From contig NZ_ATZE01000014.1 of NCBI RefSeq assembly GCF_000428045.1, positions 102,212 to 166,211 on the forward strand: a stretch of DNA of 64,000 nt, read 5' to 3'. The translations under genes were made by a program, and so were the position numbers. The notes under the pieces were generated by a model. That model searched no databases. It was not told the DNA's origin and was given only the letters and a program-made list of their open reading frames with translations. The number at the start of each line of letters is the position of its first letter. Within the stretch, counting starts at the first letter, position 1. This document shows, one piece after another, positions 35,652 to 44,869 of the stretch. The DNA comes from Sedimenticola selenatireducens DSM 17993 (GTDB taxonomy: Bacteria > Pseudomonadota > Gammaproteobacteria > Chromatiales > Chromatiaceae).

Positions 35652-36596
35652 ATGACCCAACCGGCAGCACATTGTATGAAGCTGATTCTGGTTACTTGTT
35701 TCATGTTGCCGGTATCTGCGACCGCAGAGCGTATTGGTGACTTCGAACTCTATCCGGATCGGGCCTCTATCCCACTGGGGGAGATCCACTCGGGCGGGCC
35801 AGCAAAGGATGGTATCCCCGCCATCGATAATCCACGATTTGTACAATCCGGGGCGGTCGCTGATCTCAAACCGGAATCACGGGTTCTGGGATTGGACTGG
35901 AACGGGGTTACAAAGGCCTACCCGATCGGGATCATGAACTGGCACGAAATCGTCAATGACCGGTACGGCGAAGAACCCGTGGCGATCACCTACTGTCCGC
36001 TGTGTGGCAGCGGCGTGGCTTTTTCTGCGCGTGTCTCCGGTGAGGTATTACAGTTCGGTGTATCGGGTCTGCTCTATAACAGTGACGTGCTGCTCTATGA
36101 CCGAAAGACGGAGTCACTCTGGTCACAGCTGCTGGCCCGTGCGGTCACCGGCGAGATGAACGGCACCCGGCTGAAGGTGTTGCCACTGGTGGTAACGACC
36201 TGGTTGGAGTGGCGGGCGCAGCATCCGGAGACATGGGTACTGTCGCGGGAAACGGGGTACACCCGAAACTATGATCGGGACCCCTATGCCGGCTATGAAA
36301 CCAGCGAGGGGATCTATTTTCCAGTCAAGAAACAGGATCCGCGCTATCATCCGAAAGAACAGATACTCGGGCTGGAGATAGACGGGCAGTTCAAGGCTTA
36401 TCCGGTCGCCGAACTGAGTCGAACGGAGGGCGAGATCCAGGATCGGTTTGCCGGTCAGTCCTTCACCATCCACTACAATCCCGTCAGTCAGAGTGCACGA
36501 TTTTTCGATCCTCAAGGTAACCAGATACCGGTCATCCGTTCATACTGGTTTGCCTGGTATGCGTTTCATCCCGACACCGCGGTATTTCGTCCGTGA
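35652..36596 (+). CDS. DUF3179 secreted protein
   Basis: A 314-residue protein matching DUF3179. A signal peptide is likely near the start (MKLILVTCFMLPVSATA, after a short MTQPAAHC). Family blocks are AIDNPRFV, WHEIVND, ITYCPLCGSGVAF with two cysteines, and ETGYTRNYDRDPY. Function is not established. The start at 35652 is chosen because AGGGAG precedes it; the frame is open 20 codons further upstream. Confidence 0.88.
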   Translation: MTQPAAHCMKLILVTCFMLPVSATAERIGDFELYPDRASIPLGEIHSGGPAKDGIPAIDNPRFVQSGAVADLKPESRVLGLDWNGVTKAYPIGIMNWHEIVNDRYGEEPVAITYCPLCGSGVAFSARVSGEVLQFGVSGLLYNSDVLLYDRKTESLWSQLLARAVTGEMNGTRLKVLPLVVTTWLEWRAQHPETWVLSRETGYTRNYDRDPYAGYETSEGIYFPVKKQDPRYHPKEQILGLEIDGQFKAYPVAELSRTEGEIQDRFAGQSFTIHYNPVSQSARFFDPQGNQIPVIRSYWFAWYAFHPDTAVFRP

Positions 36597-36608
36597 CCGC
36601 CGGGCCGA

Positions 36609-37532
36609 TCAGGGATACTGGTCGATTCCGGTATCCTGCAGTCGGTCATAATAGCGCGCCCGGTAGAGATGACGCACACCTTGTTCATCATTTTGAAATG
36701 CCGTTCGGTCGTGGAGGATGTTGTTACTGATCAGCCCCATTCCCGGTTCCAGTCTGCCACGAAAGATGTAGGGCGAATCACTGTTGAGGATTTCGCTCAG
36801 GGCTCCCAGCGCCTCTTGGGTAAGCGGGTCTTCGGACCAGACGACGTGGCGGGTCCGGATGGTATAGCGCATGTGCAGGTTGCCACAGGGCATGATGGAA
36901 AAAACCGGGCCGACCTCCTCTTGCCGGGCCACTTCGCTCATGTTCATGCGCGGTGGTATGGTCATTACATCCGGCCCCATGAGCGCGGTAATGAATTCAG
37001 GGTTCCTGTCACGCAGCAGGATATAGGCAATTTCATGATCGAGCAGGGCGTTTTCGCCGCCGCTGCCGGCACTCTGGATACAGTGCAGGATCAGCGAGTG
37101 GATCTGCTCTTCGGGCCTGTTGTAGTAGCCATCAGTGTGCCACTTGATGGGGCGATTGGAGTAAGGGATGTACTGCTGTCTTACTCCGTCTGCGGCGACT
37201 TTCAGTGAGGTAAGACCGGTGTCATCCGAAAGCCAGTTGTGATTCAGGTGCCTGGCGCCAAACTGTCGTCCCAGCGAGAGCGGAATCTCGGGGTCCGGAT
37301 CACTCCCGGTCTCGCTGATGTAGATGGCCATATTGGCCTTCTGTACCCGTTGCCTGATGGCGTTGAACTCTTCATCGCTCAGGCAGCGTGGGTCCCTGAC
37401 CAATACCAGCAGTTGTTCCAGGGAAGTGGGGTAGCCGGCCAGTTTTCTGACCCGCCAAGCCCGATAAAAACCATCATCATCCAGACTGAATGGTGTTCTG
37501 ATCACATCTTCGGAAACGGCTGTATCGGGCAT
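36609..37532 (-). CDS. TauD/TfdA-like Fe(II)/2-oxoglutarate dioxygenase
   Basis: A 307-residue protein with a jelly-roll dioxygenase signature: the HxD pair in WHTDGYYN near residue 130 and a distal histidine in LHDRTAF near residue 280. RGRLEPGMGLISNN and RHLYRARYYDRL fit the family end. The substrate is unknown. The ATG at 37532 is chosen over an upstream TTG at 37574 because homology begins later. It converges on the DUF3179 gene, 12 bp away. Confidence 0.75.
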   Translation of the reverse strand: MPDTAVSEDVIRTPFSLDDDGFYRAWRVRKLAGYPTSLEQLLVLVRDPRCLSDEEFNAIRQRVQKANMAIYISETGSDPDPEIPLSLGRQFGARHLNHNWLSDDTGLTSLKVAADGVRQQYIPYSNRPIKWHTDGYYNRPEEQIHSLILHCIQSAGSGGENALLDHEIAYILLRDRNPEFITALMGPDVMTIPPRMNMSEVARQEEVGPVFSIMPCGNLHMRYTIRTRHVVWSEDPLTQEALGALSEILNSDSPYIFRGRLEPGMGLISNNILHDRTAFQNDEQGVRHLYRARYYDRLQDTGIDQYP

Positions 37533-37676
37533 CTGCGGACTACCGGTCAGGAAACATTCAATAAATATTAGCAATTACTAACAAACACTGCCAGTAGACC
37601 GATGCGCGGCAGGCGTCACCCTGTTGGCTGCACCGATGTTTATCATTTTAATTCAGTCAGATATGAAGGATTGTTG

Positions 37677-38051
37677 CTAACCTTCCTGATCCAGTAGCGG
37701 AAACAGTGCGTCAATCTTTGCCGCGCAAATGAAATCGTTTTCTGAGAGGTTGCCGATTGCATGGGTACTGTACTGTACCTTGCAGCGGTTATAGCCTACC
37801 TCCAAATCCGGGTGATGATCCTCCCCATTGGCTATCCAGGCCACTGCATTGACAAAGGCGATGGTCTGGTAAAAGTTTCTGAAGCGAAACTCGCGGGTAA
37901 TGGCCTGGGTAGCACCGACCAGTTGCCATTCCGCTGACAGGCTTGCCAACAATGCTCGGCATTGTGCCTCTGACAAGGGAGGTGTTTGGGGGTTACACGC
38001 TTTACAGTGCCTTGTCTGCAGCGCGGCAGACTTTGCTTCCGCATGTGACAT
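37677..38051 (-). CDS. phhB: Pterin-4-alpha-carbinolamine dehydratase
   Basis: A 124-residue PCD/DCoH family protein. It has FRNFYQTIAFVNAVAWIANGEDHHPDLEVGYNRCKV with the paired histidines and the tryptophan, and ends FICAAKID. It regenerates tetrahydropterin after aromatic hydroxylation and is often found without phhA. The N-terminal 30 residues carry two cysteines (HCKAC) beyond the core domain. Single gene; no phenylalanine hydroxylase is seen nearby. Confidence 0.9.
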   Translation of the reverse strand: MSHAEAKSAALQTRHCKACNPQTPPLSEAQCRALLASLSAEWQLVGATQAITREFRFRNFYQTIAFVNAVAWIANGEDHHPDLEVGYNRCKVQYSTHAIGNLSENDFICAAKIDALFPLLDQEG

Positions 38052-38223
38052 GACTGCACCTCAAGTTACCGTCGTTGATTGATTTCACTGCATTACCAGT
38101 ATGGTACAACTCAAGCGGATCTGCCGGGAGAGAGTGGTACTGCGGTTACATCTGAAACATTAAGTTGTTGCCTACGAATGTGCCAAATAGGTTAGAAACA
38201 GCTATGGAATTCCACAAGCCGGC

Positions 38224-39036
38224 TTAATTGCCAATCATGCTGATGACAGGGTTTCCGATAACCGGATGTTGCGGTTTGGGATAATTGCGCGTAATACGCT
38301 TGACGTAGTTTTGGGTCTCCCGATAGGGAGGAATTCCGCGATAACTCTCCACGGCATTTTCGCCTGCATTATAGGCCGCCAGTACCAGTGATACCTCTCC
38401 ATCGAAGCGCTGCATCAGCCATTGCAGATAGGCCATCCCTCCGTGCATGTTCTGTGAAGGGTCCCAGACATCCGCAACGCCAAAACGCCGGGCAGTGGCT
38501 GGAATCAGCTGCATCAATCCACGGGCATCCTGTGGGGAGTGGGCCTGCGGGTTAAAATTGGACTCGGCCCATATCACGGCAAGCACCAGATCGGGCTCCA
38601 GGCCGTAAGCGGGAGCCCAGACCCTGACCCAGTGTTCAATCTGCTGACGATTTGGATTTTGCTGTTTCTTCAGGGTACTGCATAGGGGGTCCTGACGTGG
38701 CTCCACTGCAGCCAGAACCGCGAGCATTCGTTTGGCGGCGGGATCCCCGGCGGCAGCGGCCTTTTCAAACCACCCGGCCGCCACCGATGGGTCCTGCGCA
38801 ACCCCGCGACTGTTGAAATACATCCAGCCCAGGGCATAGTAAGCCTCGGTGTCTCCCCGGTCCGCCGCCATGCAATAGAGCCGGTAGGCCTTTTGATAGT
38901 CCTGCCTTACACCACGCCCATGCTCATACCGTACAGCCAGTTCGCGCAGGCCATCCGCTTGTTGCGGATTTGCCGCCAAGCAGAAAACGGGCGTCAGAAG
39001 AAGAAATAAAAGGGCAGGAAATAATCTGTAGTGCAT
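38224..39036 (-). CDS. Sel1-repeat lytic transglycosylase
   Basis: A 270-residue exported protein. A signal peptide (start MHYRLFPALLFLLL) is followed by two or three Sel1/TPR-like repeats at about residues 30-110 (YRLYCMAADRGDTEAYYALGWMY, AAGWFEKAAAAGDPAAKRML) and a C-terminal SLT domain. The SLT part has the catalytic glutamate in VIWAESNFN, then GLMQLIPATA and LAAYNAGENAV. It probably cleaves peptidoglycan, with the repeats binding a partner. The start at 39036 is chosen because the signal peptide begins there; an ATG lies 11 codons upstream. Confidence 0.86.
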   Translation of the reverse strand: MHYRLFPALLFLLLTPVFCLAANPQQADGLRELAVRYEHGRGVRQDYQKAYRLYCMAADRGDTEAYYALGWMYFNSRGVAQDPSVAAGWFEKAAAAGDPAAKRMLAVLAAVEPRQDPLCSTLKKQQNPNRQQIEHWVRVWAPAYGLEPDLVLAVIWAESNFNPQAHSPQDARGLMQLIPATARRFGVADVWDPSQNMHGGMAYLQWLMQRFDGEVSLVLAAYNAGENAVESYRGIPPYRETQNYVKRITRNYPKPQHPVIGNPVISMIGN

Positions 39037-39179
39037 GGCTGAGTCACCGGCGTGAAGATGCCCATGCATTACGCAAATATTATTCCATAATGCTAAATTA
39101 TTATTAATGTCAGCTGGTTACAAATTTCATGCAGATCCAAAACTGGTCCAGTGTAAAATTGCCTGACAACATTGATCGG

Positions 39180-39989
39180 CTATTCGTGTACCACCAGCAC
39201 ATCGCAGTTTCCGTTTTCAATAACATGCTTGGCGGTGCTGCCCAGCAGGACACAGAGTCCATGGAATCTATGTGAACCAATGACCACCAGGTCGGATTGC
39301 TGTTGTGCTGAATAGGCGGATACCGCCTGATCGACAGACTCCGATGTCACCACCACCTCTTTCTCCACCTTCAATCCTTCAATGATCGATGTAAAAGCCT
39401 CCAGGCCGCGCAGTCGGAGATTTTTTGCCGCACTCGCTTTTTCCTTATCGTCAGCAAAATTGTCCACAACATTCAGGAGGGTCAGTCGTGCGTTGTATCG
39501 TTTGGCCATACGCACGGCTTTGTAGATGGTCATCAATCCCTGATCATTGAGATCGGCGGCAACCACGATATGCCGATAATCGACCACATTTTCATCGTCT
39601 GCGTCGGTTGTATTGTGAACCACCAGGGCGTCGCATTCTCCGTGATCGCAGGCGGTTTCACTGCTTTCCTGAAGCAGCGGCTGCAGTTGCCCATAGAGGC
39701 CGCTATCCAGGACGATCAGGTCACCACTCACCTCATCCGCCAGCCGGACTATCTCAAGCAGACTGCCTTGAGCACGCTTTGTCTGTACAATTTCGGAATG
39801 TTCGGCAGTCAACTCGTTTATCCGTTCGTTATCGGCGGCTTCGGATGTTTCTGCGATATGCGCCAGCGTCACCTGACTGTGCAACTTTGCAGCGACATTT
39901 GCCGCCCTGATAGTGGCCGGCTGCCGGGTTTCTGATGGTGAGAAAAGAGCGACAATACTGTGGTAGCCAACGGATTGCTTTGTTGTCAT
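39180..39989 (-). CDS. Tandem universal stress protein
   Basis: A 269-residue protein with two UspA domains in tandem. The second, from about residue 140 (YRHIVVAADL), has the better nucleotide site (VVIGSHRFHG, LLGSTAKHVIENGNCDVLVVH), with Arg in place of the usual Gly in the GxxG part. The first is more degenerate. Usp proteins aid survival under starvation and stress. Single gene. Confidence 0.85.
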   Translation of the reverse strand: MTTKQSVGYHSIVALFSPSETRQPATIRAANVAAKLHSQVTLAHIAETSEAADNERINELTAEHSEIVQTKRAQGSLLEIVRLADEVSGDLIVLDSGLYGQLQPLLQESSETACDHGECDALVVHNTTDADDENVVDYRHIVVAADLNDQGLMTIYKAVRMAKRYNARLTLLNVVDNFADDKEKASAAKNLRLRGLEAFTSIIEGLKVEKEVVVTSESVDQAVSAYSAQQQSDLVVIGSHRFHGLCVLLGSTAKHVIENGNCDVLVVHE

Positions 39990-40044
39990 GGGCCGTTACC
40001 TGGTAGCTGAAAGTATCTCTAGCATAAGTGTGAAGCTTTGCTGA

Positions 40045-40896
40045 TTACAACTGCATTGAGTTTACTTGCGGATTGGATACGGCCTCAAGCAGTTGCGTTA
40101 CACCGGGATAGTCGGCCCGGGTTAATTGATACTTTCGTCCGCAACTACCCCAGGATTCCCCCGCTTCGATGGCGCGTTTCAGATCATCTGGCCGATCAAT
40201 GATCAGGCCGCCGGTTGAGTGGATACCCAGGTCGAACAACAGATCGGGTAGTCCACTGGCACTCGGGCCAATCAGGTTTATCTTTGCCGGATTCCCGGCG
40301 GCCTGGATAATCGATTCAATGGTGTTGTTGATCAGGGTCGAGGCGGTACACAGGATATAGTCACAATCGGCCAACGCCTCTGGGGTGGTAAAAACTGCCA
40401 GTCCCAGTTCTGCCGGCACCCGTTCAGGTTGCTGCTCTATGACAGTGACCTTTTTTCCCTGGGCGAGATAGCGTTCTATCAGAGGTCCGAAAAAGCCCAC
40501 CATGCCGATATGGGCATCGGGCAATTCGCTGTCGGCCCGCTTGCCAATGGTGGAGGGGTCAAAGCCGGCACGCTTCATCAGATGCTGACTGAGTGCGTTG
40601 AATGCGCCCAGGGCCAGCGCGCTGCGGGGGATGTTCACGCCATCGAGATGACGGGCAATGGTGACAGGTGATTGCCCGATGGTTGCATGGGCTGTTGTCT
40701 CCACCCATTCCCGGGTTTTTTCAAGGCAGGTATAAAATGGCCCGGTGCTGCCATCACTCAGCACAACGAAACCAAAGTTATCCTTTATATCCGCTGACGC
40801 CTCATCGACAGGAAGCAGAATTTGCCCAATCAGCGGAAGACTGATGGCGTTGTCGATCTGAGAAATCAATTCATGGTAGTGGGTTAGGTAGGACAT
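40045..40896 (-). CDS. DUF364/DUF4213 protein (putative metal-chelating Rossmann protein)
   Basis: A 283-residue protein that fits the DUF4213-DUF364 pair: an N-terminal region with ATIGQSPVTIARHLDG and RSALALGAFNALSQ, then a Rossmann-like C-terminal domain (GMVGFFGPLIERYLAQGKKVTVIEQ, TASTLINNTIESI, LIGPSASGLPDLLF). The family is described as possibly heavy-metal-binding; the role is unproven. Single gene upstream of divergent pepD. Confidence 0.78.
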   Translation of the reverse strand: MSYLTHYHELISQIDNAISLPLIGQILLPVDEASADIKDNFGFVVLSDGSTGPFYTCLEKTREWVETTAHATIGQSPVTIARHLDGVNIPRSALALGAFNALSQHLMKRAGFDPSTIGKRADSELPDAHIGMVGFFGPLIERYLAQGKKVTVIEQQPERVPAELGLAVFTTPEALADCDYILCTASTLINNTIESIIQAAGNPAKINLIGPSASGLPDLLFDLGIHSTGGLIIDRPDDLKRAIEAGESWGSCGRKYQLTRADYPGVTQLLEAVSNPQVNSMQL

Positions 40897-41081
40897 ATTC
40901 TGGTGACCTGTTATCTGTTCACTAAACTATAGAAGAACCGGCTGTTTCGTGACCGCGACTTTACCATATCGCAAAAGGAGACGCGGACGCGGTAATAGGC
41001 CCGATTGTGATTGCTCCCGGGGATGACGGGCGCTACCATGATTGCGCCAAAATCGGCCGGCCCCATAGATCATCGTCGCCC

Positions 41082-42536
41082 ATGAATGATGCTATTTCAA
41101 ATCTCTTTCCACAACCTGTCTGGAAGCATTTTGACCAGCTTACCCGGATACCCAGACCCTCGCACCATGAGGCGGCAGTACAAGCGTACGTCATGCAGGT
41201 GGGTGAGCAACTGGGGCTGCAGGTCATCAGGGATCAGGTAGACAATATCCTGATCAGAAAGGCGGCTTCTCCCGGTATGGAGTCGGCGCCTGGTGTTGTG
41301 CTTCAGGGACATCTCGATATGGTCCCACAGGCCAATGCCGATACCCGGCATGATTTCACCAAGGACCCTATTCGGACCCGGATTGAACAGGACTGGGTGA
41401 AGGCGTCCGGTACGACCCTGGGAGCGGATAACGGCATCGGTGTGGCGGCGGCCCTGGCGGTGCTGGAATCCCGTCAGCTCAAGCATGGCCCAATAGAGGC
41501 GCTGTTCACCAGCAACGAGGAAGATGGCATGACCGGCGCTTTCGGTATCAGGCCGGATTGGTTGCAGGGGAAACTGTTACTTAATATGGATTCCGAAGAC
41601 GAAGGCGTCCTCTGTATTGGCTGTGCCGGTGGTGCCAATGCCAGTACTCGCCTGGAGTACACACCCGAGGCCATTGAAACCGGCTGGATCGGCTATCGTC
41701 TTACACTAAAAGGTCTCAAAGGAGGGCACTCAGGGGTAGATATTCACCGCGGCAGGGGGAATGCCAATAAACTGCTGTCCCGTTTGCTATCGGTTGCTGA
41801 ATCGGTTTGTGATATTCGGCTCAGTTCATTCGCCGGAGGCAATATGCGTAATGCCATTCCTCGGGAGGCGACCGGCGTATTCCTTGTGTCGGCATCCAGA
41901 ACGGCAGAGCTGAAGGCATTGATTGAAGTTCATTCGGATGCCATAACGTTGGAACTGGCGGCCGTCGAACCGGATCTGTCGATCGAACTTCAGCCCGATA
42001 CAGGCGCGGAATATTGGCTGCCGCAAGGCATTCAACAAGGATTGCTGGATGCTTTGATGGCCTGCCCGAACGGGGTAATGCGCATGAGCGACACCATGCC
42101 CGGACTGGTGGAGAGCTCAACCAATCTTGCCATTGTAAATGTGGCGGATGGCCGTATTGAGATCAAAAGCCTGATCCGCAGTTCGGTTGACTCTGCTCGC
42201 GATGAGCTTTGCGCGGTTCACCAGTCACTGTTCAGGCTGATCGGGGCGAAAACCGTGATTGATGGTCAATATCCCGGCTGGAAACCTGACCTGAATTCAC
42301 CGCTATTGCGGATCATGCGCCACGCCTACCAGGAGATTTTTGATAACGAGGCCGAGATCGGGGCAATCCATGCCGGTCTCGAGTGCGGCATCATCGGGGG
42401 TAAGTACCCGGGGCTTGATATGATCTCGTTTGGGCCTACCATCCGCTACCCGCATTCGCCGGATGAATGCATGCACATTCCCTCGGTGCAGCGGTTCTGG
42501 GATCTGCTGGTTGCGACACTGGCGCGTTTGCAATAA
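41082..42536 (+). CDS. pepD: Aminoacyl-histidine dipeptidase (peptidase D)
   Basis: A 484-residue M20-family zinc dipeptidase, the length of E. coli PepD. Metal and catalytic motifs are QGHLDMV with the first His and Asp, LGADNGIG, TSNEEDGMTGAFG with the catalytic glutamates, and a late HAGLECGI. It hydrolyses Xaa-His and other dipeptides in the cytoplasm. The ATG at 41082 starts the conserved block (MNDAISNLFPQPVWKHF); a frame open to 41007 lacks homology. Single gene. Confidence 0.93.
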   Translation: MNDAISNLFPQPVWKHFDQLTRIPRPSHHEAAVQAYVMQVGEQLGLQVIRDQVDNILIRKAASPGMESAPGVVLQGHLDMVPQANADTRHDFTKDPIRTRIEQDWVKASGTTLGADNGIGVAAALAVLESRQLKHGPIEALFTSNEEDGMTGAFGIRPDWLQGKLLLNMDSEDEGVLCIGCAGGANASTRLEYTPEAIETGWIGYRLTLKGLKGGHSGVDIHRGRGNANKLLSRLLSVAESVCDIRLSSFAGGNMRNAIPREATGVFLVSASRTAELKALIEVHSDAITLELAAVEPDLSIELQPDTGAEYWLPQGIQQGLLDALMACPNGVMRMSDTMPGLVESSTNLAIVNVADGRIEIKSLIRSSVDSARDELCAVHQSLFRLIGAKTVIDGQYPGWKPDLNSPLLRIMRHAYQEIFDNEAEIGAIHAGLECGIIGGKYPGLDMISFGPTIRYPHSPDECMHIPSVQRFWDLLVATLARLQ

Positions 42537-42663
42537 TTCAGCATATTTCTGAAAAGCATTTATAAAACAGGACCCTATCCATAAGTGGTGGCTGCCCTAT
42601 ACATAAGAAAAATTGAATCTATGGCGCATTGCATCAATCGAGGCAGTGTATTACGGTTTCGCA

Positions 42664-43542
42664 ATGTCAATTAAACACCCCATTATCGTAATCACCGGCT
42701 CGTCGGGCTCCGGCTCCAATCGGGTTAGTGATGTGTTCAGTCACATTGCCTGGCGAGAAAAAATCAGCCATCTCATCGTGGATGGCAGTGCGTTCCACCG
42801 CTATGAACGGGATGAGATGGCAGTACGGGTTGAAGAGGCCTGCGCCGATGGCCGCTACCTGAGCCATTTCAGTCCCGACGGCAATAGGCTTGATCTGCTG
42901 GAGTCCCTGTTCAGCGAGTTTTCATCCAATGGTTCTGGCCAGTACAGACACTATCTTCACACCGAAGATCAGGCGCAACAGCACGGTCAGGAAGTAGGCA
43001 CCTTTACCCCGTGGGAATCTCTGCCGTCGAATCTGGACCTCTTGGTGTATCAGGGATTGCACGGTGCGTTTACCGGCCCCGATGTCAATATTAAGCGGCA
43101 TGTGGATCTGACCCTGGGGGTCGCTCCCATTGTCAACCTGGAATGGATTCAGAAGATCCATGTCGATATCAAAAATCGGGGTTATACGCTGGATGCAGTG
43201 CGCGCCGCTATCCAGCACCGGTTGCACGACTATGTCCACTACATCACGCCGCAATTCTCACAGACCGATATCAACTTTCAGCGTATTCCGTTGGTGGATA
43301 CTTCCAATCCGTTCGACGCACGGGATATGCCCGAGAATGACGAAAGTATGGTGGTGATCAGTTTCCGGGAACCCAGGGACCATGACTTTGCCTTTCTGTT
43401 GAAACGGATTGACGGTGCCTTCATGACACGGCGTAATTCTCTGGTGGTGCCAGGCGGCAAGATGGAATTCGCCATGGAGATGTTGTTGAACCCCCTGGTG
43501 CATGAGATGATGGAACGGCGCCGTCAGTTACAGGAGATCTGA
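42664..43542 (+). CDS. Phosphoribulokinase homologue with degenerate active site
   Basis: A 292-residue protein that follows bacterial class I phosphoribulokinase from end to end (PIVNLEWIQKIH, DYVHYITPQFS, NFQRIPLVDTSNPF, VVPGGKM). PRK makes ribulose-1,5-bisphosphate for the Calvin cycle. Key sites differ from the active family as I recall it: the P-loop is GSSGSGSNR instead of GSSGAGTTT, GDxFHR is GSAFHR (catalytic Asp to Ser), FYEGLHG is VYQGLHG (Glu to Gln) and HRD is HVD. It is probably inactive as PRK or altered in substrate. No RuBisCO gene is in the window. The ATG at 42664 is chosen by homology. Confidence 0.85.
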   Translation: MSIKHPIIVITGSSGSGSNRVSDVFSHIAWREKISHLIVDGSAFHRYERDEMAVRVEEACADGRYLSHFSPDGNRLDLLESLFSEFSSNGSGQYRHYLHTEDQAQQHGQEVGTFTPWESLPSNLDLLVYQGLHGAFTGPDVNIKRHVDLTLGVAPIVNLEWIQKIHVDIKNRGYTLDAVRAAIQHRLHDYVHYITPQFSQTDINFQRIPLVDTSNPFDARDMPENDESMVVISFREPRDHDFAFLLKRIDGAFMTRRNSLVVPGGKMEFAMEMLLNPLVHEMMERRRQLQEI

Positions 43543-43586
43543 TCATCACTTCCGATAACACTAAAGACCGTGCCATCCTCGAAGCG

Positions 43587-43829
43587 ATGCGCAAGGTATT
43601 AAGCGCGATCATCCGGGACACAACACCACCGCCGGGCATGCGCCACCCCCTGACCGATGAGACGATTCAGGACGTGCGAGTCTGCCTGGGGATGATTACG
43701 GCCCGAGAACGGGAGCTGGGTGACGAGGCGGGCGAGACAGCGCAACGCCCCTATTATACAGACGCGCAGCCCACCTCAACCGTTGTTCCGTTCGACCTGG
43801 GCAAAGGCAAGGACAAGGACGAGGAGTAG
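43587..43829 (+). CDS. Small hypothetical protein downstream of the PRK homologue
   Basis: An 80-residue soluble protein (IIRDTTPPPGMRHPLTDETIQDVRV and a charged end KGKDKDEE). No domain is known to me. The ATG at 43587 has no Shine-Dalgarno. The frame stays open back to the PRK stop, where GGAG precedes a CTGATC that overlaps it, so the true start may be a non-ATG codon near 43539-43542, adding about 15 residues. It may be translationally coupled to the PRK homologue. Confidence 0.6.
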   Translation: MRKVLSAIIRDTTPPPGMRHPLTDETIQDVRVCLGMITARERELGDEAGETAQRPYYTDAQPTSTVVPFDLGKGKDKDEE

Positions 43830-43860
43830 CCGCGGCCTGTCGAATGACAGCCCGCACCGG

Positions 43861-44769
43861 TTACTCTTTACTCGAACAGCTATCGATATAACGCCGCTGC
43901 AGATCGGCGAAGTTGTCGATCCGCCGGTCCCTCAGGAAGGGCCAGATACGCCGTACCGATTCGCTCCGTTCCAGATTGACCTCTACGAGCAGGATGTCCT
44001 CGTCTACGCCTGATTTTCCGAGGATTTCTCCCTGTGGACCGCAGACAAACGAATGTCCCCAGAACTGTATGCCTCGGCTCTGGCCAGACGGGTCCGCTTC
44101 GTGACCGATCCGGTTGCAGGCCGCCACCGGCAGACCATTGGCAACAGCATGACCCCGCTGCACCGTGACCCAGGCATCGCGTTGACGCATCTGTTCGTCC
44201 TCATTATCAGTCGGGTCCCAGCCAATGGCGGTGGGGTAGAGCAGCAGTTCAGCCCCGGCCAGTGTCATCAATCTGGCGGCCTCGGGATACCACTGATCCC
44301 AGCAGATCAGCACACCCAGTCGGCCGACGCTGGTGTCGATGGGAGTGAATCCCAGGTCTCCAGGTGTGAAGTAGAACTTCTCATAGAATCCCGGATCATC
44401 CGGAATATGCATTTTTCGATAGCGCCCGGCTACCCTGCCATCGCTGTCAAAAACCACCGCGGTGTTGTGATAGATGCCGGCGGCCCGCTTTTCGAACAGC
44501 GAACTGACAATCACCACGCCCAGTTCAGCGGCCAGGGCACCGAAGTGCTCGGTGGAGGGGCCGGGGATGGTCTCCGCCAGATCAAAAACACCTGTCTCCT
44601 CGGTTTGACAGAAGTAGGGCGTGTTGTGTAGTTCTTGCAGTAATATCAGCCTTCCACCCGCCTTCGCGGCCTGGCGTATCCGGTCGGTGATGAGCGCCAG
44701 ATTTGTATCTCTGTCACTGCCACAGGCGTGCTGTACCAGGGCGATTTTGAGGGATTTGCTGTTGTTCAT
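43861..44769 (-). CDS. aguB: N-carbamoylputrescine amidase
   Basis: A 302-residue nitrilase-superfamily enzyme that converts N-carbamoylputrescine to putrescine, CO2 and ammonia. The Glu-Lys-Cys triad is visible: LLQELHNTPYF, YRKMHIPDDPGF and LICWDQWYPEAA. Blocks such as GWDPTDNEDEQMRQRDAW are specific to AguB. The gene lies 100 bp downstream of aguA on the same strand, so the two make the agmatine route to putrescine. Confidence 0.94.
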   Translation of the reverse strand: MNNSKSLKIALVQHACGSDRDTNLALITDRIRQAAKAGGRLILLQELHNTPYFCQTEETGVFDLAETIPGPSTEHFGALAAELGVVIVSSLFEKRAAGIYHNTAVVFDSDGRVAGRYRKMHIPDDPGFYEKFYFTPGDLGFTPIDTSVGRLGVLICWDQWYPEAARLMTLAGAELLLYPTAIGWDPTDNEDEQMRQRDAWVTVQRGHAVANGLPVAACNRIGHEADPSGQSRGIQFWGHSFVCGPQGEILGKSGVDEDILLVEVNLERSESVRRIWPFLRDRRIDNFADLQRRYIDSCSSKE

Positions 44770-44869
44770 AGATAGTGTCTGAAAAATGGTTTCGGTGCCC
44801 CGGAAGGCAAACAGTTGTGGGCCGATTTAACAGGATTCAATGGGTCGTCACAACCTCGATCTGTATGGA

